Source of the DNA: Deinococcus sp.
GTDB taxonomy: Bacteria; Deinococcota; Deinococci; Deinococcales; Deinococcaceae
Length of the DNA: 5,136 nucleotides
Assembly (NCBI RefSeq): GCF_018260405.1
Contig: NZ_JAGLBG010000127.1
Coordinates: 1-5,136, forward strand
Reading direction: 5' to 3'
Position numbers and translations under genes: made by a program. The notes below the pieces were generated by a model, which saw nothing but the letters and a program-made list of their open reading frames with translations, did no database searches and was not told where the DNA came from. This document shows, one piece after another, positions 1 through 4,879 of the stretch; positions within the stretch are counted from its first letter, which is position 1; each line of letters begins with the position of its first letter.

Positions 1-10
1 AGCCAGAAGA

Positions 11-224
11 TAAAGCGGTGGAAAAATAGGAATAAAACTCAGTATCACACTGATCCAGCGTGGTACTGAAGAAGTTGAGGATGAGGACACGCCGTGCAGT
101 ATAAGGAAGGTATGGAACTGACGGTGCTGCTACAGATTCCGCAAGCCGTATGACCCAGTTTCTGGAGAGCCATCCAGAGGTTTCAAAGACCCACCTGATT
201 GATGGTCGGCAGCGAAGTCCCTGA
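11..224 (+). pseudogene. Possible degraded tail of a YigZ/IMPACT-like protein
   Basis: There is no intact gene here. Three overlapping open stretches lie in three different plus-strand frames: about 14-109 (contains IQRGTEEVEDEDTP), about 91-152 (AVQYKEGMELTVLLQIPQAV, then TGA) and about 117-224 (ASRMTQFLESHPEV, then TGA). Read in succession they resemble the C-terminal DUF1949 domain of YigZ/IMPACT proteins, which has an acidic turn, a tyrosine, then a strand like 'V-L-T-V-x-(I/L)-P' followed by a helix with a Phe. Two frameshifts would be needed to join them, so a real product is unlikely. The family match is from memory of the domain pattern, not an alignment, and could be chance. An alternative reading on the opposite strand is a 42-codon cysteine-rich ORF. 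Confidence 0.18.
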
Positions 225-226
225 GC

Positions 227-290
227 GCCGCCTTACCCCTGACGAGCAGGAGCCAGGCTCCCAATTACTGGCTGAGGTCGGCGGCCTTTT
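227..290 (+). terminator. Weak compound hairpin between the left-edge remnant and the peroxiredoxin gene
   Basis: A perfect 6-bp stem AGCCAG (251-256)/CTGGCT (268-273) has an 11-nt loop and is nested in a wider 6-bp pair GCCGCC (227-232)/GGCGGC (280-285). On the plus strand the outer stem is followed by CTTTTCT, which is terminator-like but weak. It lies between transcripts that would converge, six bases past the peroxiredoxin stop codon. On the minus strand no T-run follows, so it is not a convincing intrinsic terminator for the operon. Seen directly as complementarity; the function is inference. Confidence 0.22.
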
Positions 291-295
291 CTGGC

Positions 296-775
296 TCAGG
301 CCTGAGCTTTGCCCGCCCCAAGCTTTTCCAGTGCAGCCAGTGCGCCGGGAACGTGAACGGTATGGAGCATGTTCCGGAGTTCGTAAACCAGCTTGCCCTC
401 CGGGTCAATGACAAAAGACGCCCGGTTGGACACGCCCATCAGCGAGGTCAGGCCGCCCATCACGCCATAGGCCTTACAAATGGTGCGGTCAGGGTCAGGC
501 AGCAGTGGGTAGCTCAGGTGGCACTTTTCGCGGAAAGACGCCTGCCCGCCCTCCGAGTCGGTGCTGATGCCGATCACCTGCGCTCCGTACTTTTCAAATT
601 CGGGCAGCGTCGCTTCGAATTTCTGCGCCTCAATGGAGCAGCCGTAGCTATTGGCCTTAGGGTAGAAGTACAAGACCACCCATTTGCCGCGCAGTCCGGC
701 CAGTGAAATCGGCCTGCCATCGTCGCTGACTCCGGCAAAGTCGGGGGCAGGCTGATTTAAGGGTAATTTGCTCAT
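296..775 (-). CDS. bcp: Peroxiredoxin, Bcp/PrxQ (AhpC/TSA) family
   Basis: A thiol peroxidase of 159 residues, the usual length for Bcp/PrxQ. It reduces H2O2 or organic hydroperoxides in the cytoplasm and is normally recharged by thioredoxin. Visible features are the N-terminal 'PAPDF' (9-13), strand 'VVLYFYPK' (33-40) and the active-site loop Pxxx(T/S)xxC as P39-K-A-N-S43-Y-G-C46, with C46 the peroxidatic cysteine. The active-site arginine is probably R118 in 'SNRASFVID'. The resolving cysteine common in Bcp five residues later (C-x4-C) is absent, since position 51 is Gln. C85 in the following helix region could take that role, as in the PrxQ subgroup with a resolving cysteine in helix 3; C100 is a second candidate. 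The usual T-P of the loop is S-Y here. The ATG overlaps the P450 stop codon by 4 bp (ATGA), and AAGGAG lies 7 nt upstream, so translation is probably coupled. No signal peptide is seen. Confidence 0.93.
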   Translation of the reverse strand: MSKLPLNQPAPDFAGVSDDGRPISLAGLRGKWVVLYFYPKANSYGCSIEAQKFEATLPEFEKYGAQVIGISTDSEGGQASFREKCHLSYPLLPDPDRTICKAYGVMGGLTSLMGVSNRASFVIDPEGKLVYELRNMLHTVHVPGALAALEKLGAGKAQA

Positions 776-2010
776 GCGATTGCTCCTTGGTTGTTCTGCT
801 GGCGGCTTAAACGAACACGCAGTCCGCGCAGTTCATAGCCTTTGACGATTTCGTTAGAGCCGATGGTCGGGTGCCTCACAATTTCCAGGTCGTTCCACAT
901 CAGCAGGCGGCGCAGGAACATATCCGACTCTTTTATCGCCAGGAACGCGCCGGGGCAGCGGTGAGCGCCATCGCCGAACGCCAGCCCCTGCGCCTGCACG
1001 CCGCGCGGCAACTTGCGGTGCGGGCAAATTTCGTCGGCGTCGTCGCCCATCACGGCGGGGTCAGCATTAGCGGTCTGAATGTTAAGGGCAAAAGTGGTGC
1101 CCGCCGGATACTGCTGGCCTTCAACCTCCATATCCTTCTCGGCCTTGCGGTACAACATAGTCACCACTGGGTCAAGGCGCAGCAGCTCGTGCAAAATCGC
1201 GTGGCGTTCCTTCTCGGTACCGTGCACATAATCGGCGCGGAGTTCGGGGCGCTGGAGCAACTGATAAGCCGCCAGGGTAATGAATTCGCGGGTGGTAATC
1301 ATCCCGGCAGTAGCGTAGGTGATGCACTCGGTCAGGATTTCCTGGTCGCTGTACTTGCGCTCCAGCAGGTAGCTGATGAGGTCGTCCTTGGGGGCCTTCT
1401 TGCGGGCCTCAATGGCTGGTTTGACGTCCAGACCGAAGAACAGCGCCACCGATCCGCCCATCGAAACGTTGCGGAGGGGCGAGGACTTGATCACCGCGCC
1501 CGGTGCGCCGTCCATCCCGGTAGAGACGAACGCCTCAATGCGTTTTTCCATGCCTGGCAGGAGACTGCTGTTCAGCCCGACTACATTAGCGGCAACCTCA
1601 ACGGCCAGGCGCAGGCTCAGGTCGTCCAGATTCATCTCGCCCTTGCTGTGCAGTTCGCCTAGCATCTCGTCGCACAGGCCCGCAATCATAGGGGCGTAAC
1701 TGTTCACGGCAGTGGGGGTAAAATATCTGGCCGTGGCGCGGCGCATCTCGGTATGCTCGTCGCCCTGCATGTACAGCACCGGGGGGTGCATACCGCGTGT
1801 GGGGTCGGTGGCAAACTTGGCCAGAAAGCCCGCTTGGGGGGCCTCATCGTCCTTGAGCAGCTGGCGCACCGACTCGTAAGTCTGCGCCTGGGTCAGCCCG
1901 GCGGGGTCGGTATTTTCGTCGCTCAGACGGTCGTAACGGCGGGTCAGCGACTCGGTCTTACCGCTAAAGGGGCAGCCGGAAGCGGGGGTGGGCAGGTTAG
2001 ATTGGGGCAT
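772..2010 (-). CDS. Cytochrome P450 (soluble bacterial type)
   Basis: A heme-thiolate monooxygenase of 412 residues, the normal length for a soluble bacterial P450, with no membrane anchor. Landmarks in order: C-helix 'GDEHTEMRR' with H86/R90 for the heme propionates, followed by 'RYFTP' (95-99); I-helix 'TAGMITTRE' (234-242); K-helix ExxR as E275-L-L-R278; 'YRKAEKDMEVEG' with R288, then 'YPAG' (301-304); and the heme loop F345-G-D-G-A-H-R-C352-P-G with C352 the iron ligand, continuing 'AFLA'. The I-helix has Ile238 where most P450s carry Asp or Glu before the conserved Thr, which may change proton delivery; E242 nearby could compensate. The substrate cannot be told from sequence, and no ferredoxin or reductase is encoded nearby. 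AAGGAG 7 nt upstream supports this ATG. It is the middle gene of a regulator-P450-peroxiredoxin operon. The N-terminal 'SGCPFSG' has no function I can assign. Confidence 0.96.
   Translation of the reverse strand: MPQSNLPTPASGCPFSGKTESLTRRYDRLSDENTDPAGLTQAQTYESVRQLLKDDEAPQAGFLAKFATDPTRGMHPPVLYMQGDEHTEMRRATARYFTPTAVNSYAPMIAGLCDEMLGELHSKGEMNLDDLSLRLAVEVAANVVGLNSSLLPGMEKRIEAFVSTGMDGAPGAVIKSSPLRNVSMGGSVALFFGLDVKPAIEARKKAPKDDLISYLLERKYSDQEILTECITYATAGMITTREFITLAAYQLLQRPELRADYVHGTEKERHAILHELLRLDPVVTMLYRKAEKDMEVEGQQYPAGTTFALNIQTANADPAVMGDDADEICPHRKLPRGVQAQGLAFGDGAHRCPGAFLAIKESDMFLRRLLMWNDLEIVRHPTIGSNEIVKGYELRGLRVRLSRQQNNQGAIA
783..788 (-). promoter_or_regulatory. Ribosome binding site for the peroxiredoxin, inside the P450 3' end
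   Basis: CTCCTT on the plus strand reads AAGGAG on the coding strand, 7 nt before the peroxiredoxin ATG. The site lies within the last codons of the P450 and fixes the overlapping start. The same AAGGAG with 7-nt spacing precedes the P450. Confidence 0.75.
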
Positions 2011-2017
2011 GGATGCA

Positions 2018-2023
2018 CTCCTT
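2018..2023 (-). promoter_or_regulatory. Ribosome binding site for the P450
   Basis: CTCCTT on the plus strand is AAGGAG on the coding strand, 7 nt before the P450 ATG and inside the 27-bp gap after the regulator stop codon. It is a strong, well-spaced site and supports the chosen start. Confidence 0.75.
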
Positions 2024-2037
2024 GAGATGAGCCGGGT

Positions 2038-2460
2038 TCAGGTGGGGCGCACCAGCCCGGCTAGGGTCAGAATCAGGTCTTCGCGCTTGGCGCGGTCCAG
2101 AACCGAAAGGTACGGTTCCGTCACGGCTTCGGCGGTCTTAAGGCCCTGTTGCCAGGCGGCGAGGCCGCTAGCAGTCAGCTCCACGACGACCTGCCGCCTG
2201 TCGCTGAGGCCACGGGTACGTTGCACAAACCCTTTTTCTTCCAGACTCCCCAGCAGGCGGCTCACCTCGTAACGCGGCATCTGCAAATCCACGGCCAGCT
2301 CGGCGGGCGAGTAAGCCCGGCTTTGCAGGTAGCCTGCTGCAATAAATTCCTTGAGGTCAAGGCCGCTTTCTTCACGCAGCCGCGCCGCGCCGTCGGCTGC
2401 CAGCGATTGCCAGAGGCTCCATAGAGCGACCAGCAGTTGAATAGGGGGGGAAATCGTCAT
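2038..2460 (-). CDS. MarR-family winged-helix transcriptional regulator
   Basis: A small DNA-binding protein, 140 residues from ATG 2460 or 147 from the GTG at 2481, which directly follows an in-frame TAG. Neither start has a good ribosome site. I prefer the ATG because it begins directly at the N-terminal dimerisation helix (PIQLLVALWSLWQSL). Numbering below is from the GTG. The winged helix-turn-helix spans about 57-102: 'YSPAELAVDLQMPRYEVSRLLGSLEEKGFV', then the wing 'RTRGLSDRRQVVVELTASG' with the family's D-x-R-R signature (S93-D94-R95-R96). The C-terminal helices complete the dimer interface. There is no cysteine, so a thiol-oxidation switch like OhrR is unlikely; a ligand-released repressor is the usual alternative. 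It is the first gene of the operon, 27 bp before the P450, and a palindrome sits just upstream, which suggests autoregulation together with control of the P450 and peroxiredoxin. Confidence 0.9.
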   Translation of the reverse strand: MTISPPIQLLVALWSLWQSLAADGAARLREESGLDLKEFIAAGYLQSRAYSPAELAVDLQMPRYEVSRLLGSLEEKGFVQRTRGLSDRRQVVVELTASGLAAWQQGLKTAEAVTEPYLSVLDRAKREDLILTLAGLVRPT

Positions 2461-2502
2461 AGGGAAGGGGGCGGGCCGCACCTATCCCGCCCGCCCTGTT
2501 AG

Positions 2503-2511
2503 ATTATTGCA
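2503..2511 (-). promoter_or_regulatory. Extended -10 promoter of the regulator operon (candidate)
   Basis: On the minus strand TGCAATAAT matches the extended -10 pattern TGnTATAAT except at the first base of the hexamer. It sits inside the palindromic operator, so a bound repressor would block RNA polymerase. At 17 bp spacing the -35 position reads TCATCA, which is poor, as tolerated with an extended -10. Transcription would begin near 2496, leaving a short leader. Confidence 0.4.
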
Positions 2512-2523
2512 ATTTGCAACTAT
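2503..2523. promoter_or_regulatory. Palindromic operator candidate for the MarR regulator
   Basis: Two TTGCAA hexamers (2507-2512 and 2514-2519) flank a single T. The symmetry extends to 10-bp arms with 8 of 10 positions matching (ATTATTGCAA against ATAGTTGCAA read from the other strand). Length and symmetry fit a MarR dimer site. It lies 22 bp before the GTG and 42 bp before the ATG of the regulator gene, the expected place for autorepression. Palindrome seen directly; binding is inferred. Confidence 0.6.
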
Positions 2524-2738
2524 ATTGATGAGAAGGTTTGACGGGGATAAGCCAGGAAAGCGGCCTCCCCAGCCTCTTTTTCGCCGTTCCAGCTGTTTCG
2601 CTCGAATTAATCGAATCCTGAGCTGAGCCTAGGAGTTTCACAGGTCACCCCGTTTCTCACCACTTCCCGTCTTCGGGCAGCGACGTCTTCACGCAAAACC
2701 GACCTCTTGCGAAAGTGATTTTGTGAACTAGCAGGATG

Positions 2739-2761
2739 AAAACGGAGAAAAACCGTCTCCG
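2739..2761 (-). terminator. Intrinsic terminator-like hairpin, minus strand
   Basis: CGGAGA (2743-2748) pairs perfectly with TCTCCG (2756-2761) around a 7-nt loop. On the minus strand the stem is followed at once by TTTT (2742-2739) and then C. This is a short but orthodox terminator shape. No protein gene ends there, so it would close a small minus-strand RNA starting somewhere to the right. On the plus strand no T-run follows directly. Confidence 0.35.
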
Positions 2762-2764
2762 GTT

Positions 2765-2835
2765 AAGTTTATATCGAAATCCATGCTAAAAATATGTCCA
2801 AGGCATCGCCTTGCCACTACACTGACTATAAACTT
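2765..2835. repeat. 9-bp inverted repeat enclosing a triloop hairpin
   Basis: AAGTTTATA (2765-2773) and TATAAACTT (2827-2835) are exact inverted copies. Between them CAAGGC (2799-2804) and GCCTTG (2808-2813) form a 6-bp stem with a 3-nt loop. Together with the neighbouring terminator-like hairpin they would let a minus-strand transcript fold into a compact structure. The complementarity is direct; transcription is not shown. Confidence 0.4.
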
Positions 2836-2881
2836 GCTGCGATTCACTATCTAATTCCCTGGCAGCCTAACAAACTTTATG

Positions 2882-2955
2882 AGAAATCGTCCCCGATCGA
2901 GGACAATTTCTGTTGGTGACAACAAAACTGCTCCTCGGAGACGTTCCCAGGAGCA
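2882..2955 (+). repeat. Three consecutive hairpins
   Basis: First, AGAAATCGTCC (2882-2892) against GGACAATTTCT (2901-2911), 10 of 11 pairs, with an 8-nt loop. Second, TGTTG (2911-2915) against CAACA (2920-2924), closed by a GTGA loop of GNRA type on the plus strand only; it shares one base with the first. Third, TGCTCCT (2929-2935) against AGGAGCA (2949-2955), 7 perfect pairs with a 13-nt loop. Such a run suggests a structured plus-strand RNA, possibly part of the leader of the acyl-CoA dehydrogenase gene, or the folded end of a mobile element. Confidence 0.4.
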
Positions 2956-3144
2956 ACTCACGTCGGGATTTGAGTTTCCAAATGCACAGCAGAGAGACAA
3001 GAACGTAAGAGAAATTCCGCTATTCGTGGACTGTGCTGCTTGCCTCTTCCTAGACCTGACCTCGCATTTGAGACCCTTTGCTCTCATTTTTGGGCGACGT
3101 GAGTTGCCCCTGGAGGGCAATGCCGTCACCCTGTTCGGATTGTC
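2902..3144. repeat. Long inverted repeat, MITE-like or foldback element candidate
   Basis: The core arms are 2947-2965 (CCAGGAGCAACTCACGTCG) and 3095-3113 (CGACGTGAGTTGCCCCTGG), inverted copies at 18 of 19 positions with a 129-bp spacer. Weaker inverted similarity continues outward with ordered short matches: GGTGAC (2915-2920) to GTCACC (3125-3130), and GACAAT (2902-2907) to ATTGTC (3139-3144). Each arm also folds on itself: TGCTCCT/AGGAGCA on the left and TTGCCC (3104-3109)/GGGCAA (3115-3120) on the right. This fits a small non-autonomous element with folded ends, or a large branched RNA. I see no target duplication at any of the plausible borders and no transposase. It ends 35 bp before the acyl-CoA dehydrogenase start. 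Confidence 0.45.
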
Positions 3145-3164
3145 GTATTGAGCGATAATAGCTC

Positions 3165-3169
3165 AGGAG
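3165..3169 (+). promoter_or_regulatory. Ribosome binding site of the acyl-CoA dehydrogenase
   Basis: AGGAG lies 10 nt before ATG 3180, slightly long but usable, and it supports that start. A GATAAT at 3154-3159 looks like a -10 box, but transcription from it would begin within the ribosome site, so the real promoter is probably farther upstream. Confidence 0.6.
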
Positions 3170-3179
3170 AAAACCAACT

Positions 3180-4826
3180 ATGACCTCGACCTTGAACAAA
3201 TCCACCCACTGGCTGCTGAGCGACACCGCCCCCTTCACTCCCGAGGATTTCGATAACACTACCCGCAGCATCGCCGAGCTGACCCAGCAGTTTGTAGACC
3301 GCGAACTGATGCCGCGCATGGCCGAACTGGAAAGCAAGCCCGACGGCCTGAACGCCAGATTGCTACGCCAGGTGGCCGAACTGGGCTTTTTCCAGACTGA
3401 GGTGGCCGAGGACGAGGGCGGCCTGGATTTGCCCAAAGTGTCCAGCACGATCATTTCCGAGAAGCTGGGCGGCACGGGCGGCTTTGGCGTGACCTTCGGT
3501 GGGCAGGCGGGCATCGGACTGCTGCCGCTGGTGTACTTCGGCACGCCCGCGCAGAAGGCGAAATATCTGGAAAAACTGATGAGCGCCGAGTGGATCGCCG
3601 CCTATGCCCTCACCGAACCCGGCAGCGGCTCGGATGCGATGGGCGCACGCACCACCGCCGTACTGAGCGATGACGGCAGTCACTATGTCTTGAACGGCAG
3701 CAAAATGTGGATTACCAATGCGGGCATCGCCGATCTGTTCACGGTGTTCGCGCAGATTCGCACGCCAGAGGGCAATAAATTCAGCACCTTCCTGATCGAG
3801 CGCGGCTTCCCGGGCGTGCGCGTGGGCCGCGAGGAGCACAAAATGGGCCTGCACTCGTCGAGCACCTGCGCGGTGTTTTTCGAGGACGCGCAGATTCCGG
3901 CGGAAAACTTGCTGGGACAGCCCGGCGACGGGGCCAAAATCGCCTTCAACATCCTGAATATCGGGCGCTATAAGCTCGGCGCGGGCGGCGTGGGCGCGGC
4001 CAAAGCTGCGCTGGCGGTGGCCCTGGCCTACGCCCAGGAGCGCCAGCAGTTTGGGCAGCCGATTAGCCATTTTGGGGCGGTGCGTAAGAAGCTGGCGAAC
4101 ATTTCTGCCGAGATTTACGCCGTCGAGAGCGCCGTCTACCGCACGGTGGGCAGCATTGACGCAGCGGTTGCGGGCGGTCAGGACAAGCTGGGAGCCATCG
4201 AAGCTCATGCCGCCGAGGCGAGCATGGTCAAAGTGCTGGGCACCGAACTGCTGGACTACGCCGTCGATGAAGGGGTGCAGATTCACGGCGGCTACGGCTT
4301 CAGCGGCGAGTACGACATCGAGCGCCAGTACCGCGACAGCCGCGTGCAGCGCATCTTCGAGGGCACCAACGAGATCAACCGTCTGCTGATTCCGTTGCGT
4401 ACCCTCTCGGGGCTGCCCGCTGAAGCATTGGCCGTGCAAGACGCAGGCGACGACGTAGCCCAAGTTATCGGGGACATGCGGGCTTTAAGCGTAGGTCTAC
4501 TGCGCCAGGCCGCCGAAAACTACGGCAAAGGCCTACGCCAGGAGCAGGCGGTGGTGCTGCGGCTGGCCGACCTGCTGATGCTGACCTATGCGGCGACCAG
4601 TGCCCAGGGCCGTACCCTCAAGCTGGGAAGCCCGGCAGACGCGGTAGCCAGAACGCGCCTGTATGTGGCCCGCGCCGCCGGACGCTTTGCCCAGACGGTG
4701 GCTGAGCTCAAGCATGTGCTTGAGCTTAGCGCCGATCAACGAGCAGGACTGGCACGACTGGCGAGTGGGCCGCTCGACGTGATCGCCGCGCAGGGGGCAG
4801 TAGCGGATTTGCTGATTAAGCACTAA
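3180..4826 (+). CDS. Acyl-CoA dehydrogenase, long/very-long-chain type with C-terminal extension
   Basis: An FAD enzyme that makes trans-2-enoyl-CoA from acyl-CoA in the first step of beta-oxidation and passes electrons to ETF. It has 548 residues, against about 380 for short- and medium-chain enzymes. The extra C-terminal part (about 406-548, helical by composition) resembles VLCAD/ACAD9 and long bacterial FadE proteins, so long acyl chains are the likely substrates. Domains: N-terminal helical (about 25-138), beta domain (about 140-250) and C-terminal helical (about 255-405). Signature 1 is A143-L-T-E-P-G-S-G-S-D152, with 'MWITN' (176-180) following. Signature 2 begins Q367-I-H-G-G-Y-G-F. 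'RQQFG' (288-292) is typical of FAD contact. The catalytic base is E394 in 'RIFEGTNEINR', present as required. No signal peptide or membrane segment is seen. It appears to be a single-gene unit, divergent from the P450 operon, with a strong hairpin downstream. Chain-length preference is inference. Confidence 0.96.
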   Translation: MTSTLNKSTHWLLSDTAPFTPEDFDNTTRSIAELTQQFVDRELMPRMAELESKPDGLNARLLRQVAELGFFQTEVAEDEGGLDLPKVSSTIISEKLGGTGGFGVTFGGQAGIGLLPLVYFGTPAQKAKYLEKLMSAEWIAAYALTEPGSGSDAMGARTTAVLSDDGSHYVLNGSKMWITNAGIADLFTVFAQIRTPEGNKFSTFLIERGFPGVRVGREEHKMGLHSSSTCAVFFEDAQIPAENLLGQPGDGAKIAFNILNIGRYKLGAGGVGAAKAALAVALAYAQERQQFGQPISHFGAVRKKLANISAEIYAVESAVYRTVGSIDAAVAGGQDKLGAIEAHAAEASMVKVLGTELLDYAVDEGVQIHGGYGFSGEYDIERQYRDSRVQRIFEGTNEINRLLIPLRTLSGLPAEALAVQDAGDDVAQVIGDMRALSVGLLRQAAENYGKGLRQEQAVVLRLADLLMLTYAATSAQGRTLKLGSPADAVARTRLYVARAAGRFAQTVAELKHVLELSADQRAGLARLASGPLDVIAAQGAVADLLIKH

Positions 4827-4837
4827 GTACGCTGAAG

Positions 4838-4852
4838 GGTAGCGGCCCTACC
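4838..4852 (+). terminator. Small hairpin just after the acyl-CoA dehydrogenase stop
   Basis: GGTAG (4838-4842) pairs with CTACC (4848-4852) around a 5-nt loop, 11 nt after the stop codon. No T-run follows, so on its own it is a poor terminator. It may protect the 3' end or act together with the larger hairpin downstream. Confidence 0.2.
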
Positions 4853-4879
4853 GCGAAACCTGTATTGTTCCTTCTCGCA

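Larger units (their letters stand above)
2530..3160. other. Long non-coding, structure-rich intergenic region
   Basis: About 630 bp between divergent transcription units with no credible protein gene. It is clearly richer in A/T than the neighbours; for example 2761-2820 has 24 G+C of 60. Two ORFs of about 90 codons on opposite strands (2851-3129 minus, 2879-3151 plus) have no recognisable domain and no good ribosome site, and I reject both. The region is unusually rich in inverted repeats, listed separately. Other small ones are CCCG/CGGG at 2666-2677 and TTCACgcAAAA (2688-2698)/TTTTGTGAA (2719-2727). Possible contents are a small RNA, a long structured leader, or a decayed mobile element. 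Confidence 0.6.

Noticed and set aside
871..1662. 263-codon plus-strand open frame over the P450
   Set aside because: Antisense shadow of the P450, with no motif and composition typical of reversed GC-rich coding DNA.
2538..2543. TTGACG as a plus-strand -35 box
   Set aside because: The position 17 bp downstream reads CGGCCT, with nothing like TATAAT nearby.
2851..3151. Two opposed ORFs of about 90 codons in the intergenic region
   Set aside because: They overlap each other almost fully, lack ribosome sites and domains, and run through the inverted-repeat arms.
3154..3159. GATAAT as the -10 box of the acyl-CoA dehydrogenase promoter
   Set aside because: Transcription would start within the AGGAG ribosome site, and no -35 hexamer sits at 16-18 bp spacing.
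3050..3544. 164-codon minus-strand ORF crossing the acyl-CoA dehydrogenase start
   Set aside because: It covers the start and N-terminal coding part of a well-supported gene and shows a Ser/Pro-rich shadow composition.
3363..4463. 366-codon open frame on the minus strand inside the acyl-CoA dehydrogenase gene
   Set aside because: It lies wholly antisense to a gene with complete catalytic signatures, has no recognisable domain and is rich in His/Arg/Gln/Ala as expected for a GC-rich shadow frame.
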